In this document: one piece after another, positions 11,387-23,286 of the stretch
How the letters are laid out: each line of letters begins with the position of its first letter
Numbering within the stretch: position 1 is the stretch's first letter
Assembly (NCBI GenBank): GCA_033060915.1
Contig: CM065381.1
Location: 32,085,836-32,149,835 of the forward strand
DNA: 64,000 nucleotides
Origin: Euryodendron excelsum
Lineage: Eukaryota > Streptophyta > Magnoliopsida > Ericales > Pentaphylacaceae
Direction of reading: 5' to 3'
Program-made: the position numbers and the translations under genes
Notes under the pieces: model-generated
What the model was told of the DNA's origin: nothing
Seen by the model: the letters and a program-made list of their open reading frames with translations, nothing else
Databases searched by the model: none

Positions 11387-14240
11387 TCTGTGTGCTTCAA
11401 AATGTGTCGTTCTTAGTTGCCGAGGTCTGGAAACATATACCACAAAGAAAAGGTTAGGATCCAGAATGTCATAGACACAGCTGAAAATCATAAATAGCAA
11501 AGAGAATTCACATATTATGACTACATGAAATTGAAAATTTCTCATCTCCTATTTTCAAATTAATTATTTTTTCACTATCTTATCTTCTAGTTTCAAATTA
11601 CTTATTTTTTGTCGCTACTCTATCCAGAAAGAGTTACCCACCACAACAATAGTAGATGTTTAATGCAGATAGGTGTCCCTAACATAGGTTTACCCATTCA
11701 AAATCAATTTGCTCTGCAACTTAACATGCCTCGGAACTAGTCATCTAAAAAATTCCACTGTTAAATTCTGTAACTATTTCCGTATGCCACTTGAATCATG
11801 GCAAAAGGACAAGGACAACAAAGGTAGCCATCCAATGACAAGATTAGATAAATTAATTTATAAGCAGGCCCCACCATTTGGATCCAACAAAACTGAAGAA
11901 ATAAATAATAAATAAAATACAATCAAAGGTTAGCAGCAACTAGTAGATTGGGTCCCCCAAACCATGTATCATCAATTCAATTGATAAGCCATCAGAATGT
12001 CATGCACAACACCATTATGGATCGACCAACCTTCCAAAACATCTAATTTCCGACACCATTCAACCAAAATAGTATCTTAGAAGTTGTGAAACTTTGTAGC
12101 AACACTGGAGTTTGAACATTTCATCACAATAGAATTTATCATAGCTAAAAAGGAGTTTCATGTTCCAAGTCCAGATCCAGGACCATCCACCATGAGAATT
12201 TTCGTAGAAAGGTACACGAAAAAAAAAAAAAAAGGAAAGAAAAACCTCATCCAACATTTCCTCTTTCCTCCCTCCAGGCCATATCTGAGGGCAGGATAAC
12301 ATATTTGGAAATCCGAATTGAAGACAACTAGCTCGTCTTGTTCTCAATACGTTTGAAGTACTAAGAAAGCATAGCAACCTTTTTTTTTTTTTTTGGTTGA
12401 CAAGTAAAAAAGCATGACAATTTTGATAGGTAAGAATTAGGTTAAACATAAATTCTGAAACAAAAGCATCTAAGCAATTTCCGCAAAGCTTTTCACCATG
12501 GGTTCATAAGCTTCGTCTGCTCAACTCCCCCCACCCAACTATCTATCCACTTCAAATTTCAATAATTGGGGCACCTAAGAGGCTTAGCTCAATAATTTCT
12601 TCTAGAATGTTCACCAGTAATCCCATCCGTATTGACATTCAAGTCTGATGCATTAATTGAAAAATACCAGATACTTCTAGAAGATATATAATGTTAGTGA
12701 CCATAAAATCTCCTTCAGTTTAATGGTTAACAGCATCACGTGGGTATCATTTATTCCACTAGTACAACAACCAAACCAGGAGCAGTACCACAAACACATA
12801 TGTGTATATATATGCACACTGAGAAAAGGTGGAGTTATGCAACCTAACAATGAGGTCAAAGAAGTAAATAAGTAAATAGGTAATCTTGGGTTGACCCAAA
12901 TCAAGGAACATAAGCTATACCCATTGTCCAGACTAAAATATGTAAATTATAAAGTGAGAGAACAAGTAGAAAGAGACGCACAACTTTCTGTGTGTAATTC
13001 TAGTTATGGACATTAGAGCCTCTTACCCTCTAAACAAAAGACCAAAATATATTTCAAAACTAAAATATTCAAACTATAAGGTGTGATATTTGAATCTTTC
13101 CCCAATTCCTAACATGGCTACACCAATGGTGGACAACACAGTAACTGAACTCCGTTAATTTCTATAGTAACAAATTAAAAGATAAAATCTGATATTCCAG
13201 TCCCCTGTTTAAATTCCAGTCCCCTGTTGGACAACAATGAAACCTTCTACGCCCACCCATCAGTGTATTCATTAAAAATTTCCAAAAAACCAATATTCTA
13301 CATCAGCACCTTGACTTGGGTAAAATATAAAACCAACCGCACCACAAAATAGGAAAAAATATTATCTTTTTTCCATAATTTTTACAGAGGATTTATTGTA
13401 ATTTAACAAAACAACGGAGCAATAAGAAAATTTATGGATTTAAAGAAGCTGGTTGAGGTGATATCTGGGATAGCTAAGAGCCATAGCTCAGTAACCCAAA
13501 GATGTCATGATGACATAATAGCAAGAGCTTCGAATTGAAGGAAGAGCAGCGGCATGTTGGGTGTCGGGTATGTTTCCATGATATAAGCAATGTGCTGAAT
13601 GTCCCACAAGAAGGCTTCCTTTAAAGCCTTCAGGAGGAAGAGAAGATCTTGCTACTTGGTGCTTCGGGTGGGATTAGAAATTGTCGCTCTTTTAACCAAA
13701 AAAAAGGGGTGTTCTTGGGTGAAAAGTTAGGCAGCTGAATATAACTGCACCGGACTGGACGAATCTAATAGACGCTGAAACCATAATTTGGAAGGAGAAA
13801 CTAAGGTAGCCAAAGCCAGTGTCTTTAAAAAACAGATATGTTTCGTGAGACTGAGTCATAGATCAAGCTCCATCTAAAGAGAATAATATCAAAGGGACTT
13901 ATCGACACAATCATTGAAACGACCAAAAAAAGCAACAAGACATCAGGATATCAGACTAACAGCATGAAAAACAAAGGAAAAATAGAGCAAAGAAAATAAA
14001 GCACAAATCACAAATCATAACCCCTTTAAATTTAAAAAATCGAAATCAAACTATGTTGCCACACAATTCCTCAAACAAATCCGAATTGAGTCACAGAGAT
14101 CTTCAACAAACAAAATTCCGACTATTCACAAAATCTTTCCCGGACTGTTTCAGAAAAAACAGAATTCTTCCGGAGATCCAGAAAGAGAAATCGAGAAAAC
14201 ATGCACTGAAATACATATACACAAACTTATATATGTATAC

Positions 14241-14295
<55 letters not shown>

Positions 14296-14400
14296 CGATA
14301 GTGGAAAAATCCTTTGATAGATAAGCTCTCTCTGCGTGTATTATTCCGGAGCTTTCGTAGCAGAATTTCAATGGCGGACCTAACGGCGAGTTACAGAGGA
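11387..14400 (-). other. Predicted 5' UTR and long leader intron of the RING gene
   Basis: On the minus strand a good acceptor (TATGTTTCCAG) ends at 11,427, and a donor (TATCG then GTATGTAC) lies at 14,296/14,295. This suggests a noncoding first exon from about 14,400 to 14,296 and a 2.87 kb intron at 14,295-11,427. Leader introns are common in plant RMA-like genes, but this one needs transcript support. The intron is AT-rich, with T-runs (12,218 and 12,380) and no recognised gene. Its donor side carries a TA plus AG microsatellite. Confidence 0.5.
14235..14288. repeat. TA then AG compound microsatellite
   Basis: About 25 bp of TA repeats run directly into about 30 bp of AG repeats. A second AG run lies at 14,455-14,480, and a short TA run at 14,707-14,727. 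All flank the predicted first exon of the RING gene. Confidence 0.95.
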
Positions 14401-15722
14401 AATGCCACTGCCAAAGAGAGATATATAGCTTCAGAGAAAGAAAGGGGAGGTGTGTAGAGAGAGAGAGAGAGAGAGAGAGACAGTTCAGGTAATAAGTGAC
14501 GACGGTTGTGTGGGAATTGCTAATATGGGTATGGGATAGCGAGGCCCTTCGCCTATATATATACACGCACGCACATATTTTGTATATATCTACTTGGATG
14601 GAAGCCCACACAAATCGCGTTTGCCAAATTAATTAGACGTAGAATGCGTGGTGGGACTGGGAGTTGCTCTCAGTGGAGGGGGTCTTCCAGTAGCGCCTAT
14701 ACGTACATACATATATATATATATATACACAATACACGCACATGTACGAGTTTTTTATATTTACAAATAAAAATAAAAGAAAATGCTACTATCTCAATAA
14801 TATTTGAATATGTTATGGATTTTATATCTTTTTAAATTATTTAATTTGAATTTGAAAAAAAAAGTTATCATATTTTAAAAAATGAAAATAGTGGTCAAAC
14901 AAAAAGAGAGGCAATTAATTTTATATAATGAAGGAACGATTATACACATTTAAAATTGAGTACGTGCTTATTCTGGTAGAAAGAGAGAGTAGAGAGCGAG
15001 AGAGAGAGAAACAAGGCAAACATTCATAAGGCCAAACCTCATCGTGACGTGGACGTTCTTGGTACGCTGTGCACGCTGTTTGTATGACTCTCTTTTTTCC
15101 TTTTATTTTTGTTGTGACTTTCTAATTTTTTTGTCCTCTCTTGGTAAAATAAAATTAATGGGTGAACAAAACAAGCGCATTTTTGCCTAATATGCACACG
15201 TAGGATTATTTTACCATTTTTCTTATATGAAACACAAATAATATCAACAGTAGATATTACTATTTAAGGAAAGGGGGAGCAGAGTGAAAATAATACTTTA
15301 GGATAAAAAAATAAAAAATAAAAATGAGGTATTGAAGGTATTGAGGTCTCTTTTTGATAATTAAATGTGAGCTACTTGTGTATTTGGTAACATTAAAATT
15401 GCAATTCCAGAATCTTAAGAGATTATGATTTTTGCAAAATTAGAATTTGCGCATAACAAATTTATCTCCAGAATTAGTTAAATATTCACTTAAACTAAAA
15501 TCAATTTAACTCATAAAATAATTTTCATTTTTCGAGTTTGTAATTTCTAGAACTACGATACATTTATTTTGATTGTTTTTACTTGATTCTTGTCCATAGG
15601 TAGGTCAGTACAGAGATTGTGCAGTAGTGGTGTCTAGTATTACTCGTTACTTTTGTGTCTAGCATTACTCCTAGTTTTGTGCATTCATGCATAAGTATAA
15701 AAGACTGTGTAGAATCAGGGGT
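14401..15722. other. AT-rich intergenic region, upstream of the RING gene
   Basis: Likely holds the RING promoter in its first part (about 14,400-14,650, with GA/CT and TA repeats). A GA-rich patch lies at 14,980-15,010. No coding sequence is supported. Confidence 0.5.
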
Positions 15723-16063
15723 CAGGCGGGCCGGGCCGGGCCGGGCCAGACTAGGCTCACGCTCAACTTATGTAAAAAAAATTTTTATCAGGCCAAAACC
15801 AAATCTGTTTGAGCCCATTCAAGTCCATTCAAAAGATTAAATTTTTAAGTCCGTTCAAGCCCGCTCATTTAACATAAAATTTAATTACATATACATGTAT
15901 TTAATATTAAAATATAAAAAATATATTATTTTATATATTTTTTGATTAGGCTTTAAAGACAATTTCCAAATCCGTATATTTAATTAATCGGACCTAAAAA
16001 AAAAATTTCAAGCTCTATAATTTATAGGCAGGTCTATCGAGTTCTTGGGCCATGGCCGCCCGT
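15723..16063. mobile_element. Probable MITE with GGGCC-rich ends
   Basis: The left end has four tandem GGGCC units (15,726-15,748, after CAGGCGG). The right end, read inverted, is ACGGGCGGCCATGGCCC. The inside is AT-rich. GC-rich, GGGCC-repeat termini around an AT-rich core are typical of a plant hAT-like MITE group. The inverted match is imperfect and no target-site duplication is clear. Confidence 0.45.
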
Positions 16064-16445
16064 AATGCAAATGTGCCATTATATAACATTACTCATTGTT
16101 GTTTAATGAGTAATAGGCCAACTAAAGAAATATGCTAATGGCATTTAAAGATTAATAAAATTAGGACGGATTCAGATTTACATTGTGAAAAGAGCAAAAT
16201 TGTTAACTCCCACATTTTTGTCCAAACAGAGTTTCAAATATCATTACTTATTAAATCTCCATAAGCTTGTAATTAATGGCTTAGATAATAGATACAACTA
16301 AGACAAGTCGAACACAAATGACCTCAATAATACAGGAAGTAAAATTAAAGTTAGTTCATGATTTTACCAACAAAAAAAAAAAAAAAAACAGTAGGTTGGC
16401 CTGGTAGATACTACGCTTGTTTATTGGTATTAAATACGTCCTTTA
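16064..16445. other. AT-rich spacer
   Basis: No gene or repeat is recognised apart from an A-run at 16,371-16,388. Confidence 0.5.
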
Positions 16446-17227
16446 TAAAAAGAAAGGTAAGCAATCATTTTATCTCTCAAACTTTACCTCATATTTTAAT
16501 TTCATCCATGAGCTTTGATTTCTTTAATTTTGGCCCACCAACTTTTGAAAACAAGTTAATGTGGTCCAACATTTTAAAATAAGTTGAAAAAATTAAAAAT
16601 TAATTATACTTTGATCCTTTCAACTATGAGTTAGTTTCACTTTACCTGCTAAACTAAAATTGTTACATTTTACCCACTAAACTATAAAAATTTAAGTTTG
16701 TCTTAACACTATTGACAAAAAACAAATTGAACACTTCTAGTATTTTTGAATTATGGTCAGATAATACAAAAAAAATTTGTCAACAATGCTTAGTTTAAAA
16801 AATCTCCTTAATATTGTCATGGCTAATAATTGGTAGTCCACAAAATCAAGATTTTATAAATTATTTTAGTCATTTTTCTTGGATATCTTGAGATGATTTA
16901 TAACATTTTATAGCCATGACATTATTTTTTTCTCTTTGCTTTAGAGATTAGTATAAAGTTTTGACCAAACGAATCCCTAATTTTAAATTTTATGATGGTG
17001 AAAATGTAACTATTTTTAGTTAAAATAGGTAAAGTAATATTAAGTTATAGTTTAAGATGTCAAACTATAGTTAATATTTAATTTTTTCACTTATTTTGAA
17101 AAGTTGGACTACATTGACTTATTTTTAAAAGTTTAAGTTATGAAATAGAAGAAATAAAAGTCCAAGAATAATACTGAAATATAATGCAAAGCTAGGGGAC
17201 TAAATGATTGTTTTTCCTAAAAAGAAA
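16446..17227. mobile_element. Mutator-like foldback element (non-autonomous)
   Basis: The element is 16,456-17,217 (762 bp), flanked on both sides by the same 10 bases TAAAAAGAAA (16,446-16,455 and 17,218-17,227). Its two ends are long inverted repeats of about 150 bp that can be followed, less well conserved, to about 250 bp. Matching words include CAATCATTT, GGTCCAAC against AGTCCAAC, and TTACTTTACC against TTTCACTTTACC. A 9-11 bp duplication and long inverted repeats are marks of Mutator-superfamily elements. There is no transposase, so it is non-autonomous. Confidence 0.75.
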
Positions 17228-18089
17228 ATAATAAGTATGACCCTTTTGGCCTCAATGCTGAAATTTTGTCCACCACTCACTCAAATCAAATTTAATTAGC
17301 ACAATGAATATACAATATAAAAATAATTGGAGCCTCAAAAAAGAAAAAATAGTATAGAGAAATGTAGTATACAAAAAATACTATACCAAAGTATGTTTTA
17401 GAATTAGAATTAGGAGAGTACTTACTGTGAATCAAATGCATAATTTTCCAATTACCTTTGGAAATCTACGGTAATGAACAATAAACATTATTACTTTAAA
17501 CAAAGTCGTTTCATGGCATTTGAATCAAATATATAACCCATTAAGTATCTTCATCATGTTTCAAATAGGTTTTTGTTGGATTTCTTATTGTATTTTACAA
17601 TTTTCTAGTTGTTTTACTCCAGCCTTAACCTTCTTCCAATACTCGCAATTCCCATATTTTTCGTAGCTCTCATTTTTCATATTTGTTTCTTAGTAATCTC
17701 GCACTTTTATTTCCTAAACTAACTAGCACAGATTAACTAAACATTTGTCATTTTTTTTAATTAACTATTGAATTCATATGAGAATGAATCCTTCACCACT
17801 TTTGCAATGAAAAGCACGAAAATGCGCAACTAATAAATTGGCAACTATTTCTTATCGACTATTTCTTTGTTTAACCTCGAGTGTACTTTTTTACTTTATA
17901 AGTGGAGGAAAAAAGTATGTAGAGCACAATGCAAATGGCGAGATTACAAAAACAAAGAGATGTTGAACCAAACTTAGTCACCCATAATCCCATTCCTCCA
18001 AGCCTTCGTGCAAAATTTCATTTCCATTATAGTGACGCTTCAATTTCGAAGTTATGGTGCTATGCTTTTAGTGAATGTACAATTTAACA
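17228..18089. other. AT-rich intergenic region
   Basis: No coding sequence or bounded repeat is recognised. Confidence 0.5.
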
Positions 18090-18657
18090 AAACGTAAATA
18101 TTAATCTTGCTTTCACTTAGCATATAATTCTTTCGCCAAATGAAATTAGCTTATATCTTGCTTTAGAAACAAGCGACAACATGAACTCCGAATAAATTAT
18201 TCAAAATTATATCATCTTCAAGGCAAAATAAATAAATAAATTGAATTTTAGTATTTTAAATAGTTTACAACTTCGGGGACGGTGTTGTTTGGACAACACC
18301 ACCACTAGATCATCTTAATGTCCCTATTTATAAATGAAAGTATCTTATTAATCGACACGTAAACAGTGCAAACGAATATATTAATCTTGCATTCCCTTAG
18401 TAAATGATTCTTTCACAGCAAACCAAATTAGCTTATAGTTGGCTTTCGAAAACAACCAACAACATTGCAAATAAATTATTCAAAATTATACCATCTTCAA
18501 GTAAAAAATAAAAATAAAAAACGACTCCATTTTAGTATTTTAAATAGGTTACGACTTCGGGGACGGCGTTGTTTCGATAAGAACACCACTAGATCATCTT
18601 AATGCCCCTATTTATAAATGAAAGTATCTTATTAATCGACACGAAAATAGTGCCCTT
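18090..18657. repeat. Tandem duplication, unit about 280 bp
   Basis: Two diverged direct copies (about 18,090-18,368 and 18,369-18,657). They share, in order, a TTAATCTTGC word, AATTAGCTTATA, TAAATTATTCAAAATTATA, an ACTTCGGGGACGG block and CTATTTATAAATGAAAG. Copy 1 contains a perfect hairpin, GGTGTTGT/ACAACACC, that is partly lost in copy 2. It is noncoding. Confidence 0.75.
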
Positions 18658-18766
18658 GAAGCAAGTGTCCCGTAAGGACCGTAACGGAGGGTGAGAACAC
18701 ACAAAACAATGTATGTCAACTATTAATATATTGTTATCAAATAAAAAATAATGCCCTTCAAGTTAT

Positions 18767-19150
18767 TGTCCCATAACGGACGGTGGAATATTTTAATATT
18801 ATACGTCAATTATTAATATTTTGTTTTGCAAGGAACACGTTGCTTTTATTTGATTAGAATTACTGATTAAGATACTTAATGCGAAGATTCATGCATAAAT
18901 TACAACTATTATCATTAAATCTAGAATCGTAAACGATCAACTTTCTTTCTAGAGCTTATGTCCCGTAACGGACGGTGCAATATATTAGTATTTTAGGTCA
19001 ATTATTAATATATTGTTTTGCAAAGAGCACATTGCTTTTATTTGATTAGAACTACTGATTGAAATACTTAATGCCAAGATTGATGCATAAATTACAACTA
19101 TTATCATGGAATCTAAAATCATAAACGATCAACTTTCTTTTTAGAGCTTA
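18767..19150. repeat. Tandem duplication, unit about 192 bp
   Basis: Two direct copies (18,767-18,958 and 18,959-19,150) start with TGTCCCATAACGGACGG or TGTCCCGTAACGGACGG and end with a TTTCTTT, AGAGCTTATG block. A partial related copy (TGTCCCGTAAGG) lies just upstream at about 18,667. It is noncoding. With the 280-bp duplication next to it, the locus has been built by repeated local duplication. Confidence 0.8.
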
Positions 19151-19679
19151 TGTATGCATCACAGCACTGCATTTAACCAAAAGTTAGAAAACCCTAATTA
19201 CTTATGATGTGCTTAGAATTTAGATTTATTGAGAAAAATAAAAAATAAAAAAAAGTGAGGGGAAAAAAAAACAAAATAAAAGAGAACTTTTTGTTCTCTT
19301 TTTGCTTACCTTTTCTTTTTATTTTTCATCACCAAATTTTTAATCCAAATACAGCATTAACGTTGCCAAACTAACTCATATACTTCAATAAAAAGAAAAC
19401 AAATAAGAAAAAAAAATCCAAAATGTCTACAAACTGAAATTTTTTCAGTAGTTGACTTTGTTCTCCGGTTTTGATTTTGGCCTATACAATGGCCATGTGG
19501 AGGTATGTTGTTTAGAAAATTCATGATAAGTCTAGGTCTATAAATGAAAAATGATTCCACTACGCCTTAAAAAGGGGAAAATTATTGTAAGGACTTTTTT
19601 AAATTATAATTTATGTGGTACACGTACCAAACACACTATCCGCAACACACCAAGGGTTGGCATGAACATGGTCAAGGCT
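19151..19679. other. AT-rich spacer with a perfect hairpin
   Basis: At 19,278-19,302 is a perfect inverted repeat, AAAAGAGAAC/GTTCTCTTTT, with a 5-base T loop. It looks like a chance or transcript hairpin. No gene is supported. Confidence 0.5.
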
Positions 19680-20547
19680 CTCTAGTTCAGGGCCGGCTCC
19701 AGCACTGGCAATTAAGGCAATCGCCTTCGGTCTCCATTTTTTAATATCCAAATTTTGTTAAATTTTACATGTTATAGTAAAACTTGATATAATTTTTATA
19801 TATTTTTTCAAAGAAGGTCCTGATCTAAGTGAGAAAAAATAAAGACTAGCTAAATCAACCTATACTAATAAAATTTAAAAAGCAAACAACAATTTAACCA
19901 GCAAATAAATTGTACAAACAAATAAGTTTTTGAAGGGCTAAAATTTTAAAAACATTATATGCTATACTTAAGACCCTATTTAAGTTCTACAATGCCTTTT
20001 TTTTTTTTTTTTTAAACAAAAGGCCCAAATAAGAAAAAAAATCTATGAAACGATAAATTTTCAAAGGTAAGTTAGTAACAACTACTGTCACTAATATCTA
20101 AGTATTACAATGTGGGATCTACCACTACATGGTAGGTAAAATATCATAATAGAAGTAATACTTAAAAACATGGCTACTACCTACCTACTAGACTTTTTTT
20201 TTTTTTTTTCACACCCAAAATCACCTACACTAGTTAACTTAATAAAACTGGTTTAACTAAAAAAAATAAATTGTACAAAAGATTTTTGAAGGCCTTAAAT
20301 CTTTTAAAACCTTTTATGCTATACTTAAAACCATTTTTTTTTTAAGAGAAAGAAAGATGTCCAAATTAAAAAAAAAATTTTAAAAGGAAGACCCAAAATA
20401 ACACATTAGTTAATTTTAGAAAAAAAAAAGGACCAATTTAAACAAAAATTTTAATATAAAATTTTACATTAAATAAAAAATATAAAATGCCTCTTTTAAA
20501 GTTATCGCCTTAGATCTCAAATGTATCGAGCTGGCCCTGCTCTAGTC
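19680..20547. mobile_element. hAT element (Tip100-like ends), non-autonomous
   Basis: The element is 19,688-20,539 (852 bp). The left end is CAGGGCCGGCTC and the right end, inverted, is CAGGGCCAGCTC, one mismatch in 12. Flanks CTCTAGTT (19,680-19,687) and CTCTAGTC (20,540-20,547) form an 8-bp target-site duplication with one change. CAGGGCCGGCTC-type ends and an 8-bp duplication fit plant Tip100/Ac-type hAT elements. The inside is AT-rich with no transposase. Confidence 0.8.
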
Positions 20548-20552
20548 CACTA

Positions 20553-21013
20553 CATAGTTATAAAAATAGCAAATGAAAAAGAAAAACGTTAAAGGAAACG
20601 AATGAGAAAAATGTAACAAAAAAATATAAAAGAAAATGAAAGGAAACTACTAAAAAATTTAACAAGAATCTTATTAAGAAGCTATTACAAAACTCAAAAA
20701 AGACCTTTAAGAAGCTTAAAATTTTGAAAAACTTAGTAAAAATATACATAAATAATTTTATAGAGACTTAATTAGAACTTGAGAAAAAAAAATCTATAAA
20801 CGTTAATATCTCAAGTTTCTGCAGCGTTTACTCTTAGTTTCTCAAGAGTTTATGTCAACTATTTCAAACGTATCCTAACCAGAGTTTATGAAATGTTTCT
20901 TCCAAGTTTTTGGAATGTTTCTTCAAAATTTATAAACGAGTTTCGCACACCTATCGAAAGTTTTTTTTTTTTTTTTTTTTTTTTCCTTTCAAATGAGTTT
21001 TTCGGCAACTATG
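20553..21013 (-). mobile_element. hAT MITE, CATAGTTG family, copy 1
   Basis: The ends are CATAGTTATAAAAA (left) and, inverted, CATAGTTGCCGAAAAA (right). Its interior is the reverse complement of the related element at 24,850: a shared stretch includes CTCAAGTTCTAA, TAAGT, CTAT and AAATTATTT in the same order. It sits only 13 bp after the hAT element at 19,688-20,539. The flanks gtccacta and gtccatat share the first five of eight bases, so the duplication is weak. A long T-run (20,961-20,984) is inside. Confidence 0.65.
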
Positions 21014-21021
21014 GTCCATAT

Positions 21022-21611
21022 TAACATGTCAATGCACATGCCCAGTAAACTACTTATCTTACTTAGTATATAGCTTACACTTATAGGGTTTTTCTACTAA
21101 TTATTTGATTAGAAACTCAAAAAATTATAACCTTAGCCATTGGAATGTAAAGTAAACTTTATCCAAACGTGCTCTACATTCTCTTAACAAAAATGGAAGA
21201 TAAAAATAATTATCCAATAACTAACTAGAGAATTAAAGTGGGGAAGTGATCAGGCAAATGCAAAGTGCAGCCTATCTAGCCATGTACAAAACAACATTTG
21301 GCAACATACAAATGGGCTCTCCACCCGTGCTATTGATGATCGAATCCTGACCGTTGACATAAACACAGGCATTGAAACTGAAGACCCGCAGATATAGGAA
21401 CCAATGGGATTTGGACAATTTGGACGGGCCCGTTTCTTCCTAATCGAAATAAGTGCTAGAAGTCATTAAAAAAGGAATCAACTGTGGGGGAACAGGGCAG
21501 GTGGCGTGCGCCCCACTGCGGAGAATAATTTTGCTTCCCCAACACGTAGCACGGAGTCGTGGACTCCGAGGACTCTTTTGTTTGACTGTTTATGTCCCCA
21601 GCAGTTAGATC
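21022..21611. other. Intergenic region
   Basis: Unlike its surroundings, 21,260-21,600 is moderately GC-rich, but I see no open frame or known family in it. Confidence 0.5.
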
Positions 21612-22210
21612 AATAGTCATCAGGATCAAACCGGTAATTAAACCGGTTAAATTATTGGTTTAATAATTTATTAATTATATAATAAATAAATAATAAAAAT
21701 AATAGTTAAAAAATTATTAATGGGTTAAATGATGGTCAGTTTCATACAATAATTCAAACTAAGTATAAAAAATAAGCACTTATAAGAAAAATTATGAAAA
21801 TAAGTAATTTTTAAAAACATTCAAGGTGAATTTTTTTCTCCTAACTTTAATATTCTTTATTCTAATTCCTATTGATACTTTTTTTTCCTCTTTCTTTCTT
21901 TTTCTTTATCTTTTTTCTTTTGGTTTTAGTTTAAAGTTTTTATTTAATGATTTTATTTTTTTAATCAAAAAATCACAAAATATATGTTTTTAATAAACAA
22001 TTGGTTTTAAATAATGTGTAATTTGGGTTATTTTGACCTTTTTTTTTTTAAATCGTCCAGTTCACTATATATCAGTTGGTTCATCGATTTTTTAAATATA
22101 GGCCAATTCTACCCAATTCAATCTAGTTCAATTGTATTTTTGATAAATTAGTTGAATCAAACCAATTCATGGTTCAATTATCGATTCAACCAGTTGAACC
22201 AACTCTGTCC
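21612..22210. mobile_element. hAT-like MITE, truncated copy related to 33,021-33,471
   Basis: It starts ATAGTCATCAGGATCAAACC and ends with an inverted block rich in GGTTCAA/TTGAACC. The last 140 bp (22,073-22,210) align well with 33,315-33,455, sharing for example CAATTGTATTT, TAAATTAGTTGAA and GTTGAACC. The right terminal bases seem lost. Confidence 0.6.
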
Positions 22211-22964
22211 ACCCATTAGGAGGAATTATTCAGTGCTCCTCCAATCATTTGAGGAGGGTCTTTTACTTGTTAATATTCCACTTAACAGGACCTATCACTA
22301 TTAAGAGCATTTCCAACCTGCATTCAAATCTTTAAATTTGAATATGAGTTCTAAATTTTGTACTTTGCACTCTAACTCACTTTCGTTTCTTTAAAAATTT
22401 AAAGAAATAAAGGTGGTCTTCACTTGCAACCTTTAAATTTGAAGGTATTTAAATTTTTTTAAAGGCCACCTTCATAACACTATTTATGTAGGTCCAAGAA
22501 CCGAACAATATTTATGTGGAACCTTTTAACTAATTATTATGTTAAGCCTAAATAATTAATTATTAATGTAATATTAACTATTTAAATACAATTTTGATAA
22601 ATATTTAACATAAGTTTTAAATTAATTCATTAATGTTAAAAATATTTTATCATTTATTTAATTTGAGATTTTTATATGTGAAATAAATAAATAATTTCTA
22701 TTTTATTTGCTTTTATTTATCTTGAAATTATTATTTATATATGAAATTTAAAAATTATTTTTATTCAATAAATTCTTTTATTTATCTTACCACTTCACCT
22801 TTTTACTTTGAATATTTTTTTCACAAATTTAACAATTAATCAATGTATCTTCACCAAATTCTATAACAATTAAAGTGGATCATCTACTAGTTTTAATCAT
22901 GGTAATTTTTGTAGCTTTAACTACCATGAAGGTAGATACAGAGGATGTGACTTACTTTCTTATT
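22211..22964. other. AT-rich region with a possible MITE fragment
   Basis: At 22,304 the phrase AGAGCATTTCCAAC resembles one terminus of a common plant MITE group. I cannot find the matching right terminus, so it is only a fragment. The rest is AT-rich and noncoding. Confidence 0.4.
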
Positions 22965-23286
22965 AGTATTTGTAATTTTAGTCAGGATAGACTTATTAAA
23001 ATCATGTGCTACAGTTCTATTGATGGCGTATTCAGTTACGTCTAAAACTATGAACGATTAGCTTATATTTCTCGAGAACTGATGATCTAATCTTCTGTGT
23101 GTAAGCTGAACTCTACATACCAAATAATCTACTATATAAAATAAAAAACACATAAACATAATTATTAAATAAATAACACAAAACAAACATTATTTACACC
23201 AATTTTTATTAAAATATAATAATTAATTTATTAATAAATACTAAAAATATTACACAAAACATATATTGTAATATAAATCCCTAACA
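22965..23286 (-). repeat. LTR fragment, same family as the LTR at 43,305
   Basis: On the minus strand it starts TGTTAGGGATTTATA (from 23,286) and aligns with the start of the LTR at 43,305-43,570. Shared words, in order, include TTTAGTATTTATTAATAAATT, TTACACAC, AAGATNA, ATATAAGC, ATCGTTCA, AGTTTTAGA, CCATCAATA, ACTGTAGCA and TAATAAGTCT. Similarity stops near 22,965. It is a truncated LTR with no coding part. Confidence 0.75.

Noticed and set aside
12060..12449. 129-codon minus-strand open frame in the RING leader intron
   Set aside because: It runs across A- and T-rich tracts and has no domain; intron sequence is the simpler reading.
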